A stretch of DNA of 64,000 nucleotides from JBCCSZ01 sp039821145 (GCA_039821145.1 JBCBOS010000031.1:1-64000), one strand, 5' to 3'. Numbered from the stretch's first letter, positions 51,288 through 60,362 are shown. Notes: generated by a model from the letters alone, not told the origin. Program-made: numbers and translations.

Positions 51288-52343
51288 ATGAACGAAAAGC
51301 ACAAAGAGGTACAGGCCTATTACGGCCAAGAGTTGACGGGCTCCGACGATCTGCAGACCAATGCCTGTTGTACCATCACGCCACCGCCGCCACACATTCG
51401 GCAGGCGCTTGGACAGGTGCACGAAGAAGTCCAAAACAAGTACTACGGTTGTGGGCTAACCATCCCCTATGAATTGGAAGGGCTGCGCATTCTCGATCTG
51501 GGCAGTGGCAGCGGCCGGGATTGTTACATCGCATCCCAACTGGTGGGCCAAGAAGGTTTTGTGGTGGGAGTGGACATGACAGACGAACAACTCGCCCTTG
51601 CCAATCAGTACATCGATCACCACATGGAGGTCTTTGGGTACAATCGTTCCAATGTCAAATTTCTCAAAGGAAACATCGAACAACTGGATCAATTGGAATT
51701 GGAAGAAGGCAGCTTCGACCTGATCATTTCCAACTGTGTCATCAACCTGGCGACGGACAAACAGAAAGTCCTGCGGGATGCGCATCGGCTGCTGAAGCCC
51801 GGCGGAGAACTTTACTTCAGCGATGTGTACTGCGACCGCCGCATTCCCACTCATCTGCAACAGGACCCAGTTCTTTGGGGAGAATGTCTCAGCGGAGCAA
51901 TGTACTGGAATGATTTTCTCAAGGCTTCTCGAATCGCAGGCTTTACCGATCCGCGTTGTGTCGAAAGCCACAGCATCAGCTTGGAGAATGAGGAGTTGGA
52001 AGAAAAATTGGCAGGTTATCAGTTTTTCTCCGTTACCTACCGACTTTTCAAGATTGACGGCCTGGAGGAAGACTGTGAGGACTACGGGCAGGCCATTCGG
52101 TACAAAGGCAGCATCGAGGGACAGGCCAATGCCTATCAGTTGGACGGCCATCATTTGTTTCCCGCCGGAAAAGTGATGCCTGTCTGTGGCAATACCTATT
52201 TGATGCTACAAGCCACTCGCTTCGAAAAACATTTCGACTTCTTTGGAAGCTTTGACACCCACTATGGCATCTACGAAGGTTGCGGAGGCAATATGCCCTT
52301 TCAGGCAGAGAGCCAAAGTGATGCCTCTGAGAGTTGTTGTTAA
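51288..52343 (+). CDS. arsM: Arsenite S-adenosylmethionine methyltransferase
   Basis: The product has 351 residues. The SAM-binding core starts LRILDLGSGSGRDCYIASQL, with VVGVDMTDEQLALA. The family signature LIISNCVINLATDKQKVL contains Cys150, and YFSDVYCDRRIP and VLWGECLSGAMYWNDF (Cys200) follow. Cys150 and Cys200 are spaced exactly like two of the arsenic-binding cysteines of ArsM. Upstream Cys27, 28 and 55 (YYGCGLTIP) fit the third site. The chain ends ESCC. It methylates As(III) to volatile or less toxic products. No arsR, arsB or arsC gene is adjacent, so regulation by arsenic is not shown. Confidence 0.93.
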   Translation: MNEKHKEVQAYYGQELTGSDDLQTNACCTITPPPPHIRQALGQVHEEVQNKYYGCGLTIPYELEGLRILDLGSGSGRDCYIASQLVGQEGFVVGVDMTDEQLALANQYIDHHMEVFGYNRSNVKFLKGNIEQLDQLELEEGSFDLIISNCVINLATDKQKVLRDAHRLLKPGGELYFSDVYCDRRIPTHLQQDPVLWGECLSGAMYWNDFLKASRIAGFTDPRCVESHSISLENEELEEKLAGYQFFSVTYRLFKIDGLEEDCEDYGQAIRYKGSIEGQANAYQLDGHHLFPAGKVMPVCGNTYLMLQATRFEKHFDFFGSFDTHYGIYEGCGGNMPFQAESQSDASESCC

Positions 52344-52364
52344 AAAATAGACACATTTCTAGAC

Positions 52365-52410
52365 AAAGCCATCCGACCATCACCTGGTGCCGGATGGCTT
52401 TTGTTGTATT
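52365..52410 (+). terminator. Intrinsic terminator after arsM
   Basis: An 11-base stem, AAAGCCATCCG at 52365-52375 and CGGATGGCTTT at 52391-52401, has a 15-base loop and continues into TTGTTGTATTTTTTTT. It begins about 20 bases after the arsM stop. Confidence 0.8.
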
Positions 52411-52474
52411 TTTTTTGAAGCCTTGGAACGATTTCTCTTCTCTCCAAGTTATCTACACATGACAAATCAACAAC

Positions 52475-52540
52475 CACATATGGTCCCCGTTCAATACAGT
52501 CGTACTACCTACGAGCACAGGCGATGATGCACCATATGTG
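52475..52540 (+). repeat. 10-bp inverted repeat upstream of the tRNA pair
   Basis: CACATATGGT at 52475-52484 is matched by ACCATATGTG at 52531-52540. The arms are 46 bases apart and lie between the arsM terminator and a second hairpin, in a gap with no gene. It could close a structured small RNA or be an operator pair. Confidence 0.45.
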
Positions 52541-52549
52541 ACACGCTGC

Positions 52550-52590
52550 AAAGCCCGATAGGTATCCAACTTATCGGGCTTTGTTCATTT
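52550..52590 (+). terminator. Hairpin with T-rich tail just before tRNA-Pro
   Basis: The arms AAAGCCCGATA (52550-52560) and TATCGGGCTTT (52572-52582) pair perfectly over 11 bases around an 11-base loop and lead into GTTCATTT. This looks like a second terminator ending an otherwise unseen transcript, only 8 bases before the tRNA. Confidence 0.6.
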
Positions 52591-52666
52591 AGGGATGTAG
52601 CTTAGCGGCCAGAGCACTGGTTTTGGGAACCAGGAAGCGTCCGTTCGAATCGGACCATCCCTACCA
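52591..52666 (+). tRNA. tRNA-Pro (anticodon TGG)
   Basis: The 76 bases fold as a cloverleaf. The acceptor stem is AGGGATG with CATCCCT, the anticodon arm CTGGT-TTTGGGA-ACCAG reads TGG at positions 34-36, and the T arm contains GTTCGAATC. The 3' CCA is encoded in the gene, unlike the next tRNA. It lies 7 bases before tRNA-Gln, so both are probably on one transcript. Confidence 0.95.
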
Positions 52667-52673
52667 ACTACCC

Positions 52674-52744
52674 TGATCCGTGGGGTAATGGCAACCTACC
52701 GGAATTTGGCTCCGGTGATGACAGTTCGAATCTGTCCGGATCAG
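52674..52744 (+). tRNA. tRNA-Gln (anticodon TTG)
   Basis: The 71 bases form a cloverleaf: acceptor TGATCCG with CGGATCA, anticodon arm CCGGA-ATTTGGC-TCCGG with TTG at 34-36, and T arm GACAG-TTCGAAT-CTGTC. The discriminator is G and CCA is not encoded. It follows tRNA-Pro by 7 bases. Confidence 0.95.
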
Positions 52745-52925
52745 CTCTTTTTTCTTCCCTTTCGCCTCTCCTTCTCACTTCCAGCAAGCCCCATCGGGCT
52801 GCTCTTTCGCTTTAGAAGAAATATCCCCACTTTCAACAACACCAACAAGGGCTACACAAAGTCTTCCGCAATTTGCATCCGCATCCCCCCTACCTTGCAG
52901 GCACTCAACAAATTATTATTCGAAC

Positions 52926-55517
52926 ATGACAAAGAAACTGATTTTACAAGTATTGGCACTGCTCGTCGGCAGCAGCGGCCTATTGCAAGCACAAAGCTGG
53001 TCGCAAATGGGAAGGAGCATCAGAGGTGTATCCGCCGACGACCAATTCGGCATCAGCTCTACGATGAACCAAGACGGAACCCGTTTTGCAGCTGGCGCCC
53101 CCCAATCCCTCGGCGAAAGGCGTGGCTATGTCCGGGCATTCTACTGGGCTGATCCCAACTGGGCTCAATCGGGAGACCAACTTTTTGGCGATGCCGTTGG
53201 CGACCGCTTTGGCCACTCTGTCTCCATCAATGACGAAGGAAATCGCCTTGCCGTGAGCGCCCCCTCCAATGACATTACAGGGACCGATGCGGGGCAAGTC
53301 AAGGTATTTGAACTGGACGACTCAACCCAGACCTGGGTTCAATTGGGACGCAATCTGCTCGGACGGCAAGGGGGAGAAACTTTTGGCTCCAGCGTGAGCT
53401 TGAATGCGGCGGGCACCCGCGTGGCAGTGGGTGTCAGCGGAAGCAATGCAGGCTTGGGAATCGCAAAAGCAGGAGGCGTTCGGGTCTACGAACTCCAAAA
53501 TGACAGATGGATTCAACTGGGCAACGACATCCAGGGACAAAACACACTCGACGAATTTGGTACTGCCGTCAGCATCAATGCAGCAGGTGATCGGGTCGCC
53601 ATCGGAGCTCCCAAAAACGACAGCAATGGCAATGACAGTGGAGAAGCCTACGTCTACGAGTTTCAAAATGGCGACTGGGTCCAATTGGGCAGTGACATCG
53701 GCGGAGAAGCAGCTGACGATTTGTTTGCAGAGACCATCAGCATCAATGCCAATGGCAACCGCATCGTGGCAGGCGCTCCGGAAAACGATGGCCGAGGTGG
53801 CGAATCGGGTCATGCGAGAGTGTACGAATTCCAGAATGGCAACTGGGTCCAACTGGGCAGCGACATCGATGGAGAAGCCTCCAGAGATTTTTCGGGCCGC
53901 TCCGTGGGCATGGACCAATCGGGAGATCGAATCATCATCGGCGCACCGGGCAATGATGGCGTCGGCAACCTGGCCGGACACGCTCGAATCTACGAATGGG
54001 ACGGCACCCAGTGGTCGCAAGTGGGTGGCGACATCGACTCAGAAAATGCCTCTGCCCTCGCTGGTCGTTCTTCCGACATCAGCGGATCAGGCTTCCGAGT
54101 GGTACTGACAGCCTCCTCTGCCAGTGACGTTTTGAACAAAGCCCGTGCAGGCAGGGCCAGTTGCCATCAGGTACCCGGCCCTTGCACAGTCAGCATACCC
54201 GATGCCAACTTCAAGGCAGCCCTGATTGCCAACACAGACATCAATACCAATGGCAATTCCGACATCGAATGCGACGAAGCCTCTGCCTACAGTGGTGGAC
54301 TGGACCTGAGTGATGTTGGAATCACAGATTTGACGGGGATCGAGGCATTTGACAAGATCAGTGAATTGAATATCAACAACAACAATCAGCTGGTCGGCTT
54401 ACCACTCGGACAGAATATCCAATTGACAAAGATCAGCTTCATCAACTGTGGTGCCATTGCCAGCATCGATGTATCCAACAGCAGTCTCTTGACAGAGTTG
54501 GTGGGAGGAAGATTTGCCAATCCACCTCTTCCCATCAGAAATCTCGATCTGACAAACAATCCACAACTGCGGGTTTTGTCGCTGCGCTATGTCCTTCTTT
54601 CCAACATTGACATCAGCCAAAACCTCCTTTTGGAAGAATGTACCCTTGCCTTTACCAAGATCAGAGAGGTAGATGTGAGCAAAAATACGGCACTCACAAA
54701 ACTCGAACTATCCGCAAACATCATCAGTGCCATCGACTTGTCACAAAACGTCAACCTACGCACCCTTGCGCTTGCCAATAATCAATTGACCAGTCTGAAC
54801 ATCGATCAAAATACCAAGCTACAAGACTTGTACCTCACCCGCAACCAATTGAACAGCATCAACCTCAGCAACAACACACAACTCGCCGAACTGTACATTG
54901 GACAAAACCAGTTGAGTAGCCTGGACCTCAGCAACAACACTCGCTTGTACGATTTGAACTGCTCGGACAATCAAATCCCTACACTCAAGGTAGACCATCT
55001 CACTGGATTGGAATACCTGACAGCTTCAAAAAACCAATTTACTTCGATGGATCTTTCCAAAAACAGCAGGCTCCAATCCATCAACCTGAGTGACAACCGC
55101 TTGACTGCATTGGACATCCGAAATGGGAACAATGCTGACATTTCAACAGGCGGTTTTGCGGTGCGAGACAATCCCGACCTCACTTGTATTGCCGTCGACG
55201 ACTTGGCCCACGCCAATGCCAGTTGGACGCAAATCGATCCACAGATGAGCTTCAGCACCTCTTGCCTGACCAGCAGTCAAGAACGGCAAGTGGGTCGCCT
55301 GCTCATCTACCCCAACCCAACCCATGACCAGCTGACGGTTTCCCTCCCCAAGGGCATGCTGCTTCGACAGTTGGTTCTCACCGATATGCATGGACGGGAA
55401 GTGGTCCGCGGGACCCAAACAAGTATCTCGCTGGCAGACATAGCTGCTGGATTTTATGTACTCAAAATGGAAACAGATGAAGGACAATTTACATACGGTA
55501 AAATTAGAAAGTGGTAG
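52926..55517 (+). CDS. Secreted beta-propeller/leucine-rich-repeat protein with Type IX sorting domain
   Basis: The product has 863 residues. A signal peptide is at 1-22 (LLVGSSGLLQA). Residues 25-400 contain seven or so FG-GAP-like propeller blades of the type GDRVAIGAPKNDSNG, each followed by a W-x-Q-L-G-x-D-I strand, as in integrin-type propellers. Residues 420-740 are leucine-rich repeats of about 21 residues (SLDLSNNTRLYDLN, LTSLNIDQNTKLQDL, LNSINLSNNTQLAEL). The last 75 residues (LLIYPNPTHDQLTVSLPKG, IAAGFYVLKMETDEGQ) are a Type IX sorting domain. The protein is probably a surface or released adhesion or binding protein. Confidence 0.88.
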   Translation: MTKKLILQVLALLVGSSGLLQAQSWSQMGRSIRGVSADDQFGISSTMNQDGTRFAAGAPQSLGERRGYVRAFYWADPNWAQSGDQLFGDAVGDRFGHSVSINDEGNRLAVSAPSNDITGTDAGQVKVFELDDSTQTWVQLGRNLLGRQGGETFGSSVSLNAAGTRVAVGVSGSNAGLGIAKAGGVRVYELQNDRWIQLGNDIQGQNTLDEFGTAVSINAAGDRVAIGAPKNDSNGNDSGEAYVYEFQNGDWVQLGSDIGGEAADDLFAETISINANGNRIVAGAPENDGRGGESGHARVYEFQNGNWVQLGSDIDGEASRDFSGRSVGMDQSGDRIIIGAPGNDGVGNLAGHARIYEWDGTQWSQVGGDIDSENASALAGRSSDISGSGFRVVLTASSASDVLNKARAGRASCHQVPGPCTVSIPDANFKAALIANTDINTNGNSDIECDEASAYSGGLDLSDVGITDLTGIEAFDKISELNINNNNQLVGLPLGQNIQLTKISFINCGAIASIDVSNSSLLTELVGGRFANPPLPIRNLDLTNNPQLRVLSLRYVLLSNIDISQNLLLEECTLAFTKIREVDVSKNTALTKLELSANIISAIDLSQNVNLRTLALANNQLTSLNIDQNTKLQDLYLTRNQLNSINLSNNTQLAELYIGQNQLSSLDLSNNTRLYDLNCSDNQIPTLKVDHLTGLEYLTASKNQFTSMDLSKNSRLQSINLSDNRLTALDIRNGNNADISTGGFAVRDNPDLTCIAVDDLAHANASWTQIDPQMSFSTSCLTSSQERQVGRLLIYPNPTHDQLTVSLPKGMLLRQLVLTDMHGREVVRGTQTSISLADIAAGFYVLKMETDEGQFTYGKIRKW

Positions 55518-55538
55518 TGGTTTACCAATTCATCCATC

Positions 55539-55580
55539 AGGTGCCCAACACCGTCCTTCATTGATACAGGCACCTTTTCA
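55539..55580 (+). terminator. Intrinsic terminator after the LRR gene
   Basis: AGGTGCC at 55539-55545 pairs with GGCACCT at 55569-55575 around a 23-base loop and is followed by TTTTCATTT. Confidence 0.6.
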
Positions 55581-55610
55581 TTTAATTGATACTTTCCCCT
55601 GAACATGCCT

Positions 55611-55650
55611 GGAGACCTCTAAATAGCCTATATTTGGGGGTCTCCTTTTA
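55611..55650 (+). terminator. Second hairpin before the sensor kinase gene
   Basis: GGAGACC at 55611-55617 pairs with GGTCTCC at 55639-55645 around a 21-base loop, followed by TTTTAA. It could be a back-up terminator. The loop contains a TATATTTG box. Confidence 0.45.
55629..55636 (+). promoter_or_regulatory. Possible -7 element for the sensor kinase
   Basis: TATATTTG at 55629-55636 fits TAnnTTTG and would give a leader of about 76 bases. It overlaps a hairpin loop and has no clear -33 box, so it may be coincidence. Confidence 0.3.
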
Positions 55651-55718
55651 ACAGGGACAAAAGGGACTTTTCCCACCCTGTCAAATGAATAACAGACTGT
55701 CTCTAAACTCGAATTGTT

Positions 55719-58652
55719 TTGCTTCAACAAAGTCTCATCATCGCACTGTATTGTTTCGCCATCGCTGCAGCGGTCGCGCAGCAGCCCGTGACGATTGACC
55801 TCAATGAGACAGAAGACTTGCCCGATGTTGAATTCTACGACATCATCGAAGACAAGGGGGGATTCATTTGGCTGGCTGCCAGCAACGGTCTGTACAGATT
55901 TGATGGGAAAGAGTTCAAAAAGTACACTCATCCCGATCAAAAGGGACTGTCTATTTTTGACCTCAACCTGGACAAGGACGGGAGGATTTGGTGCAACAAT
56001 CTGGCCGGACAGCTCTTGTATGCCCAAGGCGATTCCCTTCACCTTTTCAAAGACATCGGCCCCGAGATTGACCACCACTTGATTGACATCATCTTACAAG
56101 GAGAGTACCTCTACGCCTTTTCCCTCCTAGAGATTGTCAGCGTTCATCTCCGCACCAAGGAGTCAAAAACCATTTTTGCACCCAAAGACAGAGTCGGTGC
56201 GCCCTCGGTCATTGCCAACAAGCTGCGCTTCAATTGCGGCGATACGCTCTACACCATCCGCAAAGATCAGGTCGTTGCATTGCAGAGTGGAGAGGTGGTC
56301 AAAGGAGGAATCCAAGAAGAAACAAAAGACGCCTATGTATTTGGGGGAGGAGCTTATCTGTTTTTGCTGAAATACTTTGGCTACTACTCTTTGTACAAGA
56401 TTGACATCCGACAAAAAAAGTTTGTCCCCATCCCCATTCCAGAGGTACTTGAAGGGCTGCAAATTGTCTGCGTTCAGAGCAAAGAAGACAAATACTGGTT
56501 TTCGACCCTCAAGGGCGTCTTCGTTTTTACCTTTCAAAATGGGGCCTTCCAACTCAAGGCACACTATCTAGGCGACCATTTCATCAGCAAGTCCTTTACC
56601 GATTCGCAGGGCAACCATTGGTTGACAACTCTTGACAATGGCATTTTTGTGATGCCAAACATTCACTTGACAGAAATCGACCTCCCAGAATCTGTACGCC
56701 AGATTTCACAGCTGGCCAAGATTTCTGATTCCAGTGTCGTCATGGGCACAGCAAAAGGAGGGTTGCATCGCTATGATCAACAAACAGGACAGATTCACCA
56801 ACTCCCACAGGTCAGCAAAGAACAAGTCCTTTACATCTCGCCTCTACTGGAGAGTCAGTCCTTCATCGCTGCTTATGCAGAAGATGCATTTTTGTACAAG
56901 GATGAAACGGCACAACCACTGGGAGAATATTCAACCCTGGTCGTCAAAAGCATCTCCGCCTTGCCAGGTGATCGGATACTACTCGGCAATTATTCCAGCG
57001 CGAGGATCGCCCGCAGAAACAAGACCAGCTTACAGTACGAGGAGGAAAAATTTTTGCGTGGCAAGCGGGTGAGGAATACCTTTTACGACAGTGCATATCA
57101 AGACAAATACGTAGGCTACATCGATCAGTTGATTCGCTACGACTCCAATTTGGTGGCCAAGGAAATTCAGTTTCGTTCCAAGCCCATCTTCACCATCGAC
57201 ATGGGCAGTACCATCGACGGGACAATCTGGATTGCAAGCGCCAACAAGGGACTCTTGGGACTTCGACGAGACAGCATTGTCTACCAATACACTCTGGAAA
57301 ATGGCTTGCTGTCTAACACCCTCTTTCACCTTACCACAGACAGCCAATGCGTATGGCTTGCCACGGACAAAGGCATTCAAAAAATCAATCCTCAATCAGG
57401 CACCATCCAATCTCTGACCAAGTCCGATGGCATGCCTTCTTATCACGTCTCAGGAATGGCCATCTTGGGCAACGACTTGCTCTTTGCCACCAACAAGGGG
57501 CTGTTCAGTCTGGGCAAAAACCAGTTGTCTTCCAAGTCATCTTTTCCAAGCATTTATTTCACGGGAGTGGCCATCAACAATCGAGACACCAGCATACTCC
57601 CCTCCTACCAACTGCCGTACCATAAAAACAACTTGGACATTTCCTTTTTCTCCAACGGATTTCAATCGGATGAATCCATCGCCTATCAATACCGACTGAA
57701 AAGTACTACGAATGAAAAGTGGAAACAACTCCCGATGGGCATTTCCAACATTCAGTTCAACTCACTGTCGCCCGGCAGCTACCGTTTTGAAGTGCAGGCC
57801 GTCAATCCCAAACAAGGCACCCAATCAAAAAGCATTGCCATTGACATTCGCATCCTCAAGCCCTATTGGAGACAGCTCTGGTTTCAGTTGTCGATCGGCG
57901 GTCTGGTCGCTTTGCTGCTGTCCCTCATCATCGGTCAGCAAATGAAAGTCCGAGAAGAAAAGCAGCGCATTCTGTTCAAGCAATTGGAACAAGAAAAGGC
58001 ATTAATCAGTGCCAATCTGGAAAGCTTGCGTTCTCAGATGAACCCACACTTCATCTTCAATGCCTTGACAGCCATTCAGGAATACATCATGATGAATGAA
58101 AAAATCCTGGCCAGCGAATACCTCGTCAAATTTTCCCGACTCATCAGAATGTACCTGGAACACAGCCAGGAAGACATGATCCCCATCGCCAGAGAGATCG
58201 AAGCCCTGCGACTGTACCTGGCCCTGGAAAAAGAACGATTTGAAAACAGCATCGACATCCAGCTGGACATAGACCCACAACTGGACCTGACAGCCCATAC
58301 CATTCCCTCGCTGCTGATCCAACCCTATGTGGAAAATGCCATCAAGCACGGCCTTTTGCACCGACTGGACAAGCGCTCCTTGCTCATTCAATTTACCAAA
58401 AGAGAAGATGCCATTTTGTGTACGGTCCGAGACAATGGGGTGGGCAGAAAACGGGCCATGGAAATCCAGCGCAGCAGAAACCCCAAGCATGTTTCCTTCG
58501 CCACCAGCGCCAATCAGGTACGACTTTCGCTGATCAACCAAAACAGCGAGCCACCCATCGTGGTCGACGTTCAAGATCTGTACGAGCAGGGAAATGCTGC
58601 GGGCACTCAAGTGAACATCACCATTCCCACAACCACCAAAGCCATCATATGA
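55719..58652 (+). CDS. LytS/YpdA-type sensor histidine kinase with propeller sensor
   Basis: The product has 977 residues. The start is most likely TTG at 55719, because the frame is closed by a stop at 55704-55706 and the signal peptide begins there (SLIIALYCFAIAAAVAQ). Residues 20-630 are two-component-propeller repeats (GFIWLAASNGLYRFDGKEF, GTIWIASANKGLLGLR), then a Y_Y_Y domain near 640-715. One membrane helix is at about 720-740. The cytoplasmic part has the phospho-acceptor LRSQMNPHFIFNALTAIQ (His777) and an ATPase domain beginning SLLIQPYVENAIKHGL. It would sense a periplasmic signal and phosphorylate the LytTR regulator whose gene overlaps it. Confidence 0.92.
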   Translation: MLQQSLIIALYCFAIAAAVAQQPVTIDLNETEDLPDVEFYDIIEDKGGFIWLAASNGLYRFDGKEFKKYTHPDQKGLSIFDLNLDKDGRIWCNNLAGQLLYAQGDSLHLFKDIGPEIDHHLIDIILQGEYLYAFSLLEIVSVHLRTKESKTIFAPKDRVGAPSVIANKLRFNCGDTLYTIRKDQVVALQSGEVVKGGIQEETKDAYVFGGGAYLFLLKYFGYYSLYKIDIRQKKFVPIPIPEVLEGLQIVCVQSKEDKYWFSTLKGVFVFTFQNGAFQLKAHYLGDHFISKSFTDSQGNHWLTTLDNGIFVMPNIHLTEIDLPESVRQISQLAKISDSSVVMGTAKGGLHRYDQQTGQIHQLPQVSKEQVLYISPLLESQSFIAAYAEDAFLYKDETAQPLGEYSTLVVKSISALPGDRILLGNYSSARIARRNKTSLQYEEEKFLRGKRVRNTFYDSAYQDKYVGYIDQLIRYDSNLVAKEIQFRSKPIFTIDMGSTIDGTIWIASANKGLLGLRRDSIVYQYTLENGLLSNTLFHLTTDSQCVWLATDKGIQKINPQSGTIQSLTKSDGMPSYHVSGMAILGNDLLFATNKGLFSLGKNQLSSKSSFPSIYFTGVAINNRDTSILPSYQLPYHKNNLDISFFSNGFQSDESIAYQYRLKSTTNEKWKQLPMGISNIQFNSLSPGSYRFEVQAVNPKQGTQSKSIAIDIRILKPYWRQLWFQLSIGGLVALLLSLIIGQQMKVREEKQRILFKQLEQEKALISANLESLRSQMNPHFIFNALTAIQEYIMMNEKILASEYLVKFSRLIRMYLEHSQEDMIPIAREIEALRLYLALEKERFENSIDIQLDIDPQLDLTAHTIPSLLIQPYVENAIKHGLLHRLDKRSLLIQFTKREDAILCTVRDNGVGRKRAMEIQRSRNPKHVSFATSANQVRLSLINQNSEPPIVVDVQDLYEQGNAAGTQVNITIPTTTKAII

Positions 58653-59401
58653 ACATCATCATCATAGACGACGAAAACAAAGCAAGACGGGTGCTGGAAC
58701 AAGTACTCATTGATGCCTGCCCGACCATCGACACCATCTATCACGCCTCTAACTTACAAGAAGGAGTTGGCATCATCAAGACCGAAAAAGTCGACATTGT
58801 GTTTTTGGACATTGAGATGCCGGAGCACAGCGGCCTGGAGATTTTCGACTTGCTGGGCAATGTACCTGTCGATTTTCAATTGATCTTCGTCACGGCTTAC
58901 AACAAATACGCGGTAGATGCCTTCAAGCTATCGGCAACCGATTATGTGCTCAAGCCCATCAGCATCACCGATGTCAAAAGTGCGGTGGACAAGGCCTTGC
59001 ACAACATCAAAAGTCAGCAAAAAAATTACAATGCTGAGATGCTCAAGCGCTTGTTCAAGCAATTGTCGGTCAACAAGATTGCGCTGGAAATTCCCCGAGG
59101 CATCACTTTTGTTTCCTACGACGACATTTACTTTTTCGAAGCAGATGGCATGTATACCAAGGTGCATTTTGAAAACAAAAAACACGAACTCATCTGCAAG
59201 CCCCTTCGCTACTTTGAAGAACAACTGGTGGACAAGTCCTTTTTCTACCGCCCCCATCGATCCTTTCTCGTCAACCTCCGCCACCTCAAAGAATTGATCA
59301 AAAAAGATGGCTACCAACTGCTGTTGGACAATGAGATCACGGTACCCATGACCAAAAACAAATACCAAGAGTTCATGAGCATCATCAATGAGGTATTCTG
59401 A
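58649..59401 (+). CDS. LytTR-type response regulator
   Basis: The product has 250 residues from ATG 58649, overlapping the kinase stop (ATGA). The receiver domain (1-125) has IIIIDDENKARR, the phosphorylated Asp54 in VFLDIEMPEHSG, and TAYNKYAVDAF with Lys of the LKPI segment. The C-terminal half is a LytTR DNA-binding domain (ISYDDIYFFEADGMYTKVHF-like, FYRPHRSFLVNLRHLKEL). LytTR regulators bind direct repeats upstream of their targets; none of these is identified here. It works with the adjacent LytS-like kinase. Confidence 0.95.
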   Translation: MNIIIIDDENKARRVLEQVLIDACPTIDTIYHASNLQEGVGIIKTEKVDIVFLDIEMPEHSGLEIFDLLGNVPVDFQLIFVTAYNKYAVDAFKLSATDYVLKPISITDVKSAVDKALHNIKSQQKNYNAEMLKRLFKQLSVNKIALEIPRGITFVSYDDIYFFEADGMYTKVHFENKKHELICKPLRYFEEQLVDKSFFYRPHRSFLVNLRHLKELIKKDGYQLLLDNEITVPMTKNKYQEFMSIINEVF

Positions 59402-59458
59402 TCAGGGCTGCGGGCAATCGGCAGATATTCCTGCGCATTTCGCAATCTGTCGGCAAAA

Positions 59459-59486
59459 TTGAGCATATTGTAGCTGCATACATTTG
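59459..59486 (+). promoter_or_regulatory. Predicted promoter of the 161-aa gene
   Basis: TTG at 59459-59461 and TACATTTG at 59479-59486 are separated by 17 bases. The start site would lie near 59492, about 12 bases before the ATG. Confidence 0.45.
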
Positions 59487-59503
59487 TTCATCAATCTCCA
59501 CCT

Positions 59504-59989
59504 ATGAAGGCTGCCTCCGTCAGAGAACTGAAAGAAGAATTGGCAAAGTACCCACCCAAACAATTGGTCGAATTGTGCCTGCGTCTGGCCAAGTTCAAAA
59601 AGGAAAACAAAGAATTGCTGACCTATCTGCTCTACGAAGCATCCGACGAGGCGGCATACATACAGAGTGTCAAACAGGAGATAGACACTCAATTCGACAA
59701 CATCAACCGACGAAGCTTTTACTTCATCAAAAAGAGCATTCGCAAAATATTGCGGGAAATCAAAAAATACGTTCGCTACTCCAAAAAGAAAGAAACGGAG
59801 GTCGAACTGCTTCTCTACTTCTGCCAGAAGCTCCGACAGATGTCGCCTTCCATGAATAGAAGCAAGGTGCTGAAAGGATTGTACGAACGGCAGATCGGTC
59901 TGATCCGAAAAAGCTTGGCAAGCCTACACGAAGATTTGCAATACGATTACCAACAGGAGTTGGAAGAACTGATGCAAAACTCCTCATAG
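59504..59989 (+). CDS. Conserved basic coiled-coil protein (161 aa), unknown
   Basis: The product has 161 residues with high Lys/Glu content and long helical stretches (ELKEELAKYPPKQLVELCLR, IRKILREIKKYVRYSKKKE). There is no signal peptide or membrane helix. I recall similar small proteins in other Bacteroidota but have no name or function for them. It has a good promoter, ends just before the tRNA-Glu terminator on the other strand, and probably forms a single-gene unit. Confidence 0.7.
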   Translation: MKAASVRELKEELAKYPPKQLVELCLRLAKFKKENKELLTYLLYEASDEAAYIQSVKQEIDTQFDNINRRSFYFIKKSIRKILREIKKYVRYSKKKETEVELLLYFCQKLRQMSPSMNRSKVLKGLYERQIGLIRKSLASLHEDLQYDYQQELEELMQNSS

Positions 59990-59991
59990 TG

Positions 59992-60027
59992 AAAAACAAA
60001 AAAAGCCTCCGCACAAGGTGCGAAGGC
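59992..60027 (-). terminator. Intrinsic terminator of tRNA-Glu
   Basis: On the minus strand GCCTTCGCAC (60027-60018) and GTGCGGAGGC (60014-60005) form a 10-base stem with one G-T pair and a CTT loop, followed by seven T (59998-60004 on the + strand are A). It begins 11 bases after the tRNA. Confidence 0.8.
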
Positions 60028-60037
60028 CAACTTTTTG

Positions 60038-60109
60038 CAGCCCCTAGGGGAATCGAACCCCTCTTTCCAGGATGAAAACCTGGCGTCCTAGCCGATAGAC
60101 GAAGGGGCC
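60038..60109 (-). tRNA. tRNA-Glu (anticodon TTC)
   Basis: Read from 60109 down, the 72 bases give acceptor GGCCCCT with AGGGGCT, where the first pair is G-T. The anticodon arm CCAGG-TTTTCAT-CCTGG has TTC at 34-36, and the T arm is AGGGG-TTCGATT-CCCCT. The discriminator is G and CCA is not encoded. It has a promoter upstream and a terminator downstream. Confidence 0.95.
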
Positions 60110-60112
60110 TTG

Positions 60113-60146
60113 AATCGGCGAAATATCTTTGGACATTTCGCCGATT
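60113..60146. other. Perfect 12-bp inverted repeat beside tRNA-Glu
   Basis: AATCGGCGAAAT at 60113-60124 pairs perfectly with ATTTCGCCGATT at 60135-60146 around a 10-base loop. It lies 3 bases before the tRNA 5' end. On the minus strand it would be a leader hairpin; on the + strand it is followed by TT and could end readthrough from the upstream gene. Confidence 0.6.
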
Positions 60147-60207
60147 TTGTGCTCCAGTTCATCATCAGGTTGGAAGAGTACTGAAATGCTTTTCTTCAAA
60201 AGCCCTG

Positions 60208-60239
60208 CAAATATATGCGTGTTTCAAATAAAAATCAAA
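60208..60239 (-). promoter_or_regulatory. Predicted promoter of tRNA-Glu
   Basis: On the minus strand TTTG (60239-60236) is followed after 20 bases by TATATTTG (60215-60208). The start site near 60201 gives a leader of about 90 bases containing the 12-bp hairpin. Confidence 0.5.
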
Positions 60240-60362
60240 TTTTCAGAAAAAAAATTCTGCAGCCAATCTCTGCCGCCTAAAGATGAAGCGATGGAGCCAA
60301 GTCAATTGAACATCCCGACCAAAAATAAGTCCCTCAAAAACAAGGACATATGATCAGCTCCC

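Noticed and set aside
60129..60353. 74-codon + strand frame after tRNA-Glu with a TATCTTTG box
   Set aside because: The frame is low in coding quality and the box lies inside the 12-bp hairpin loop, so it is probably a chance match.
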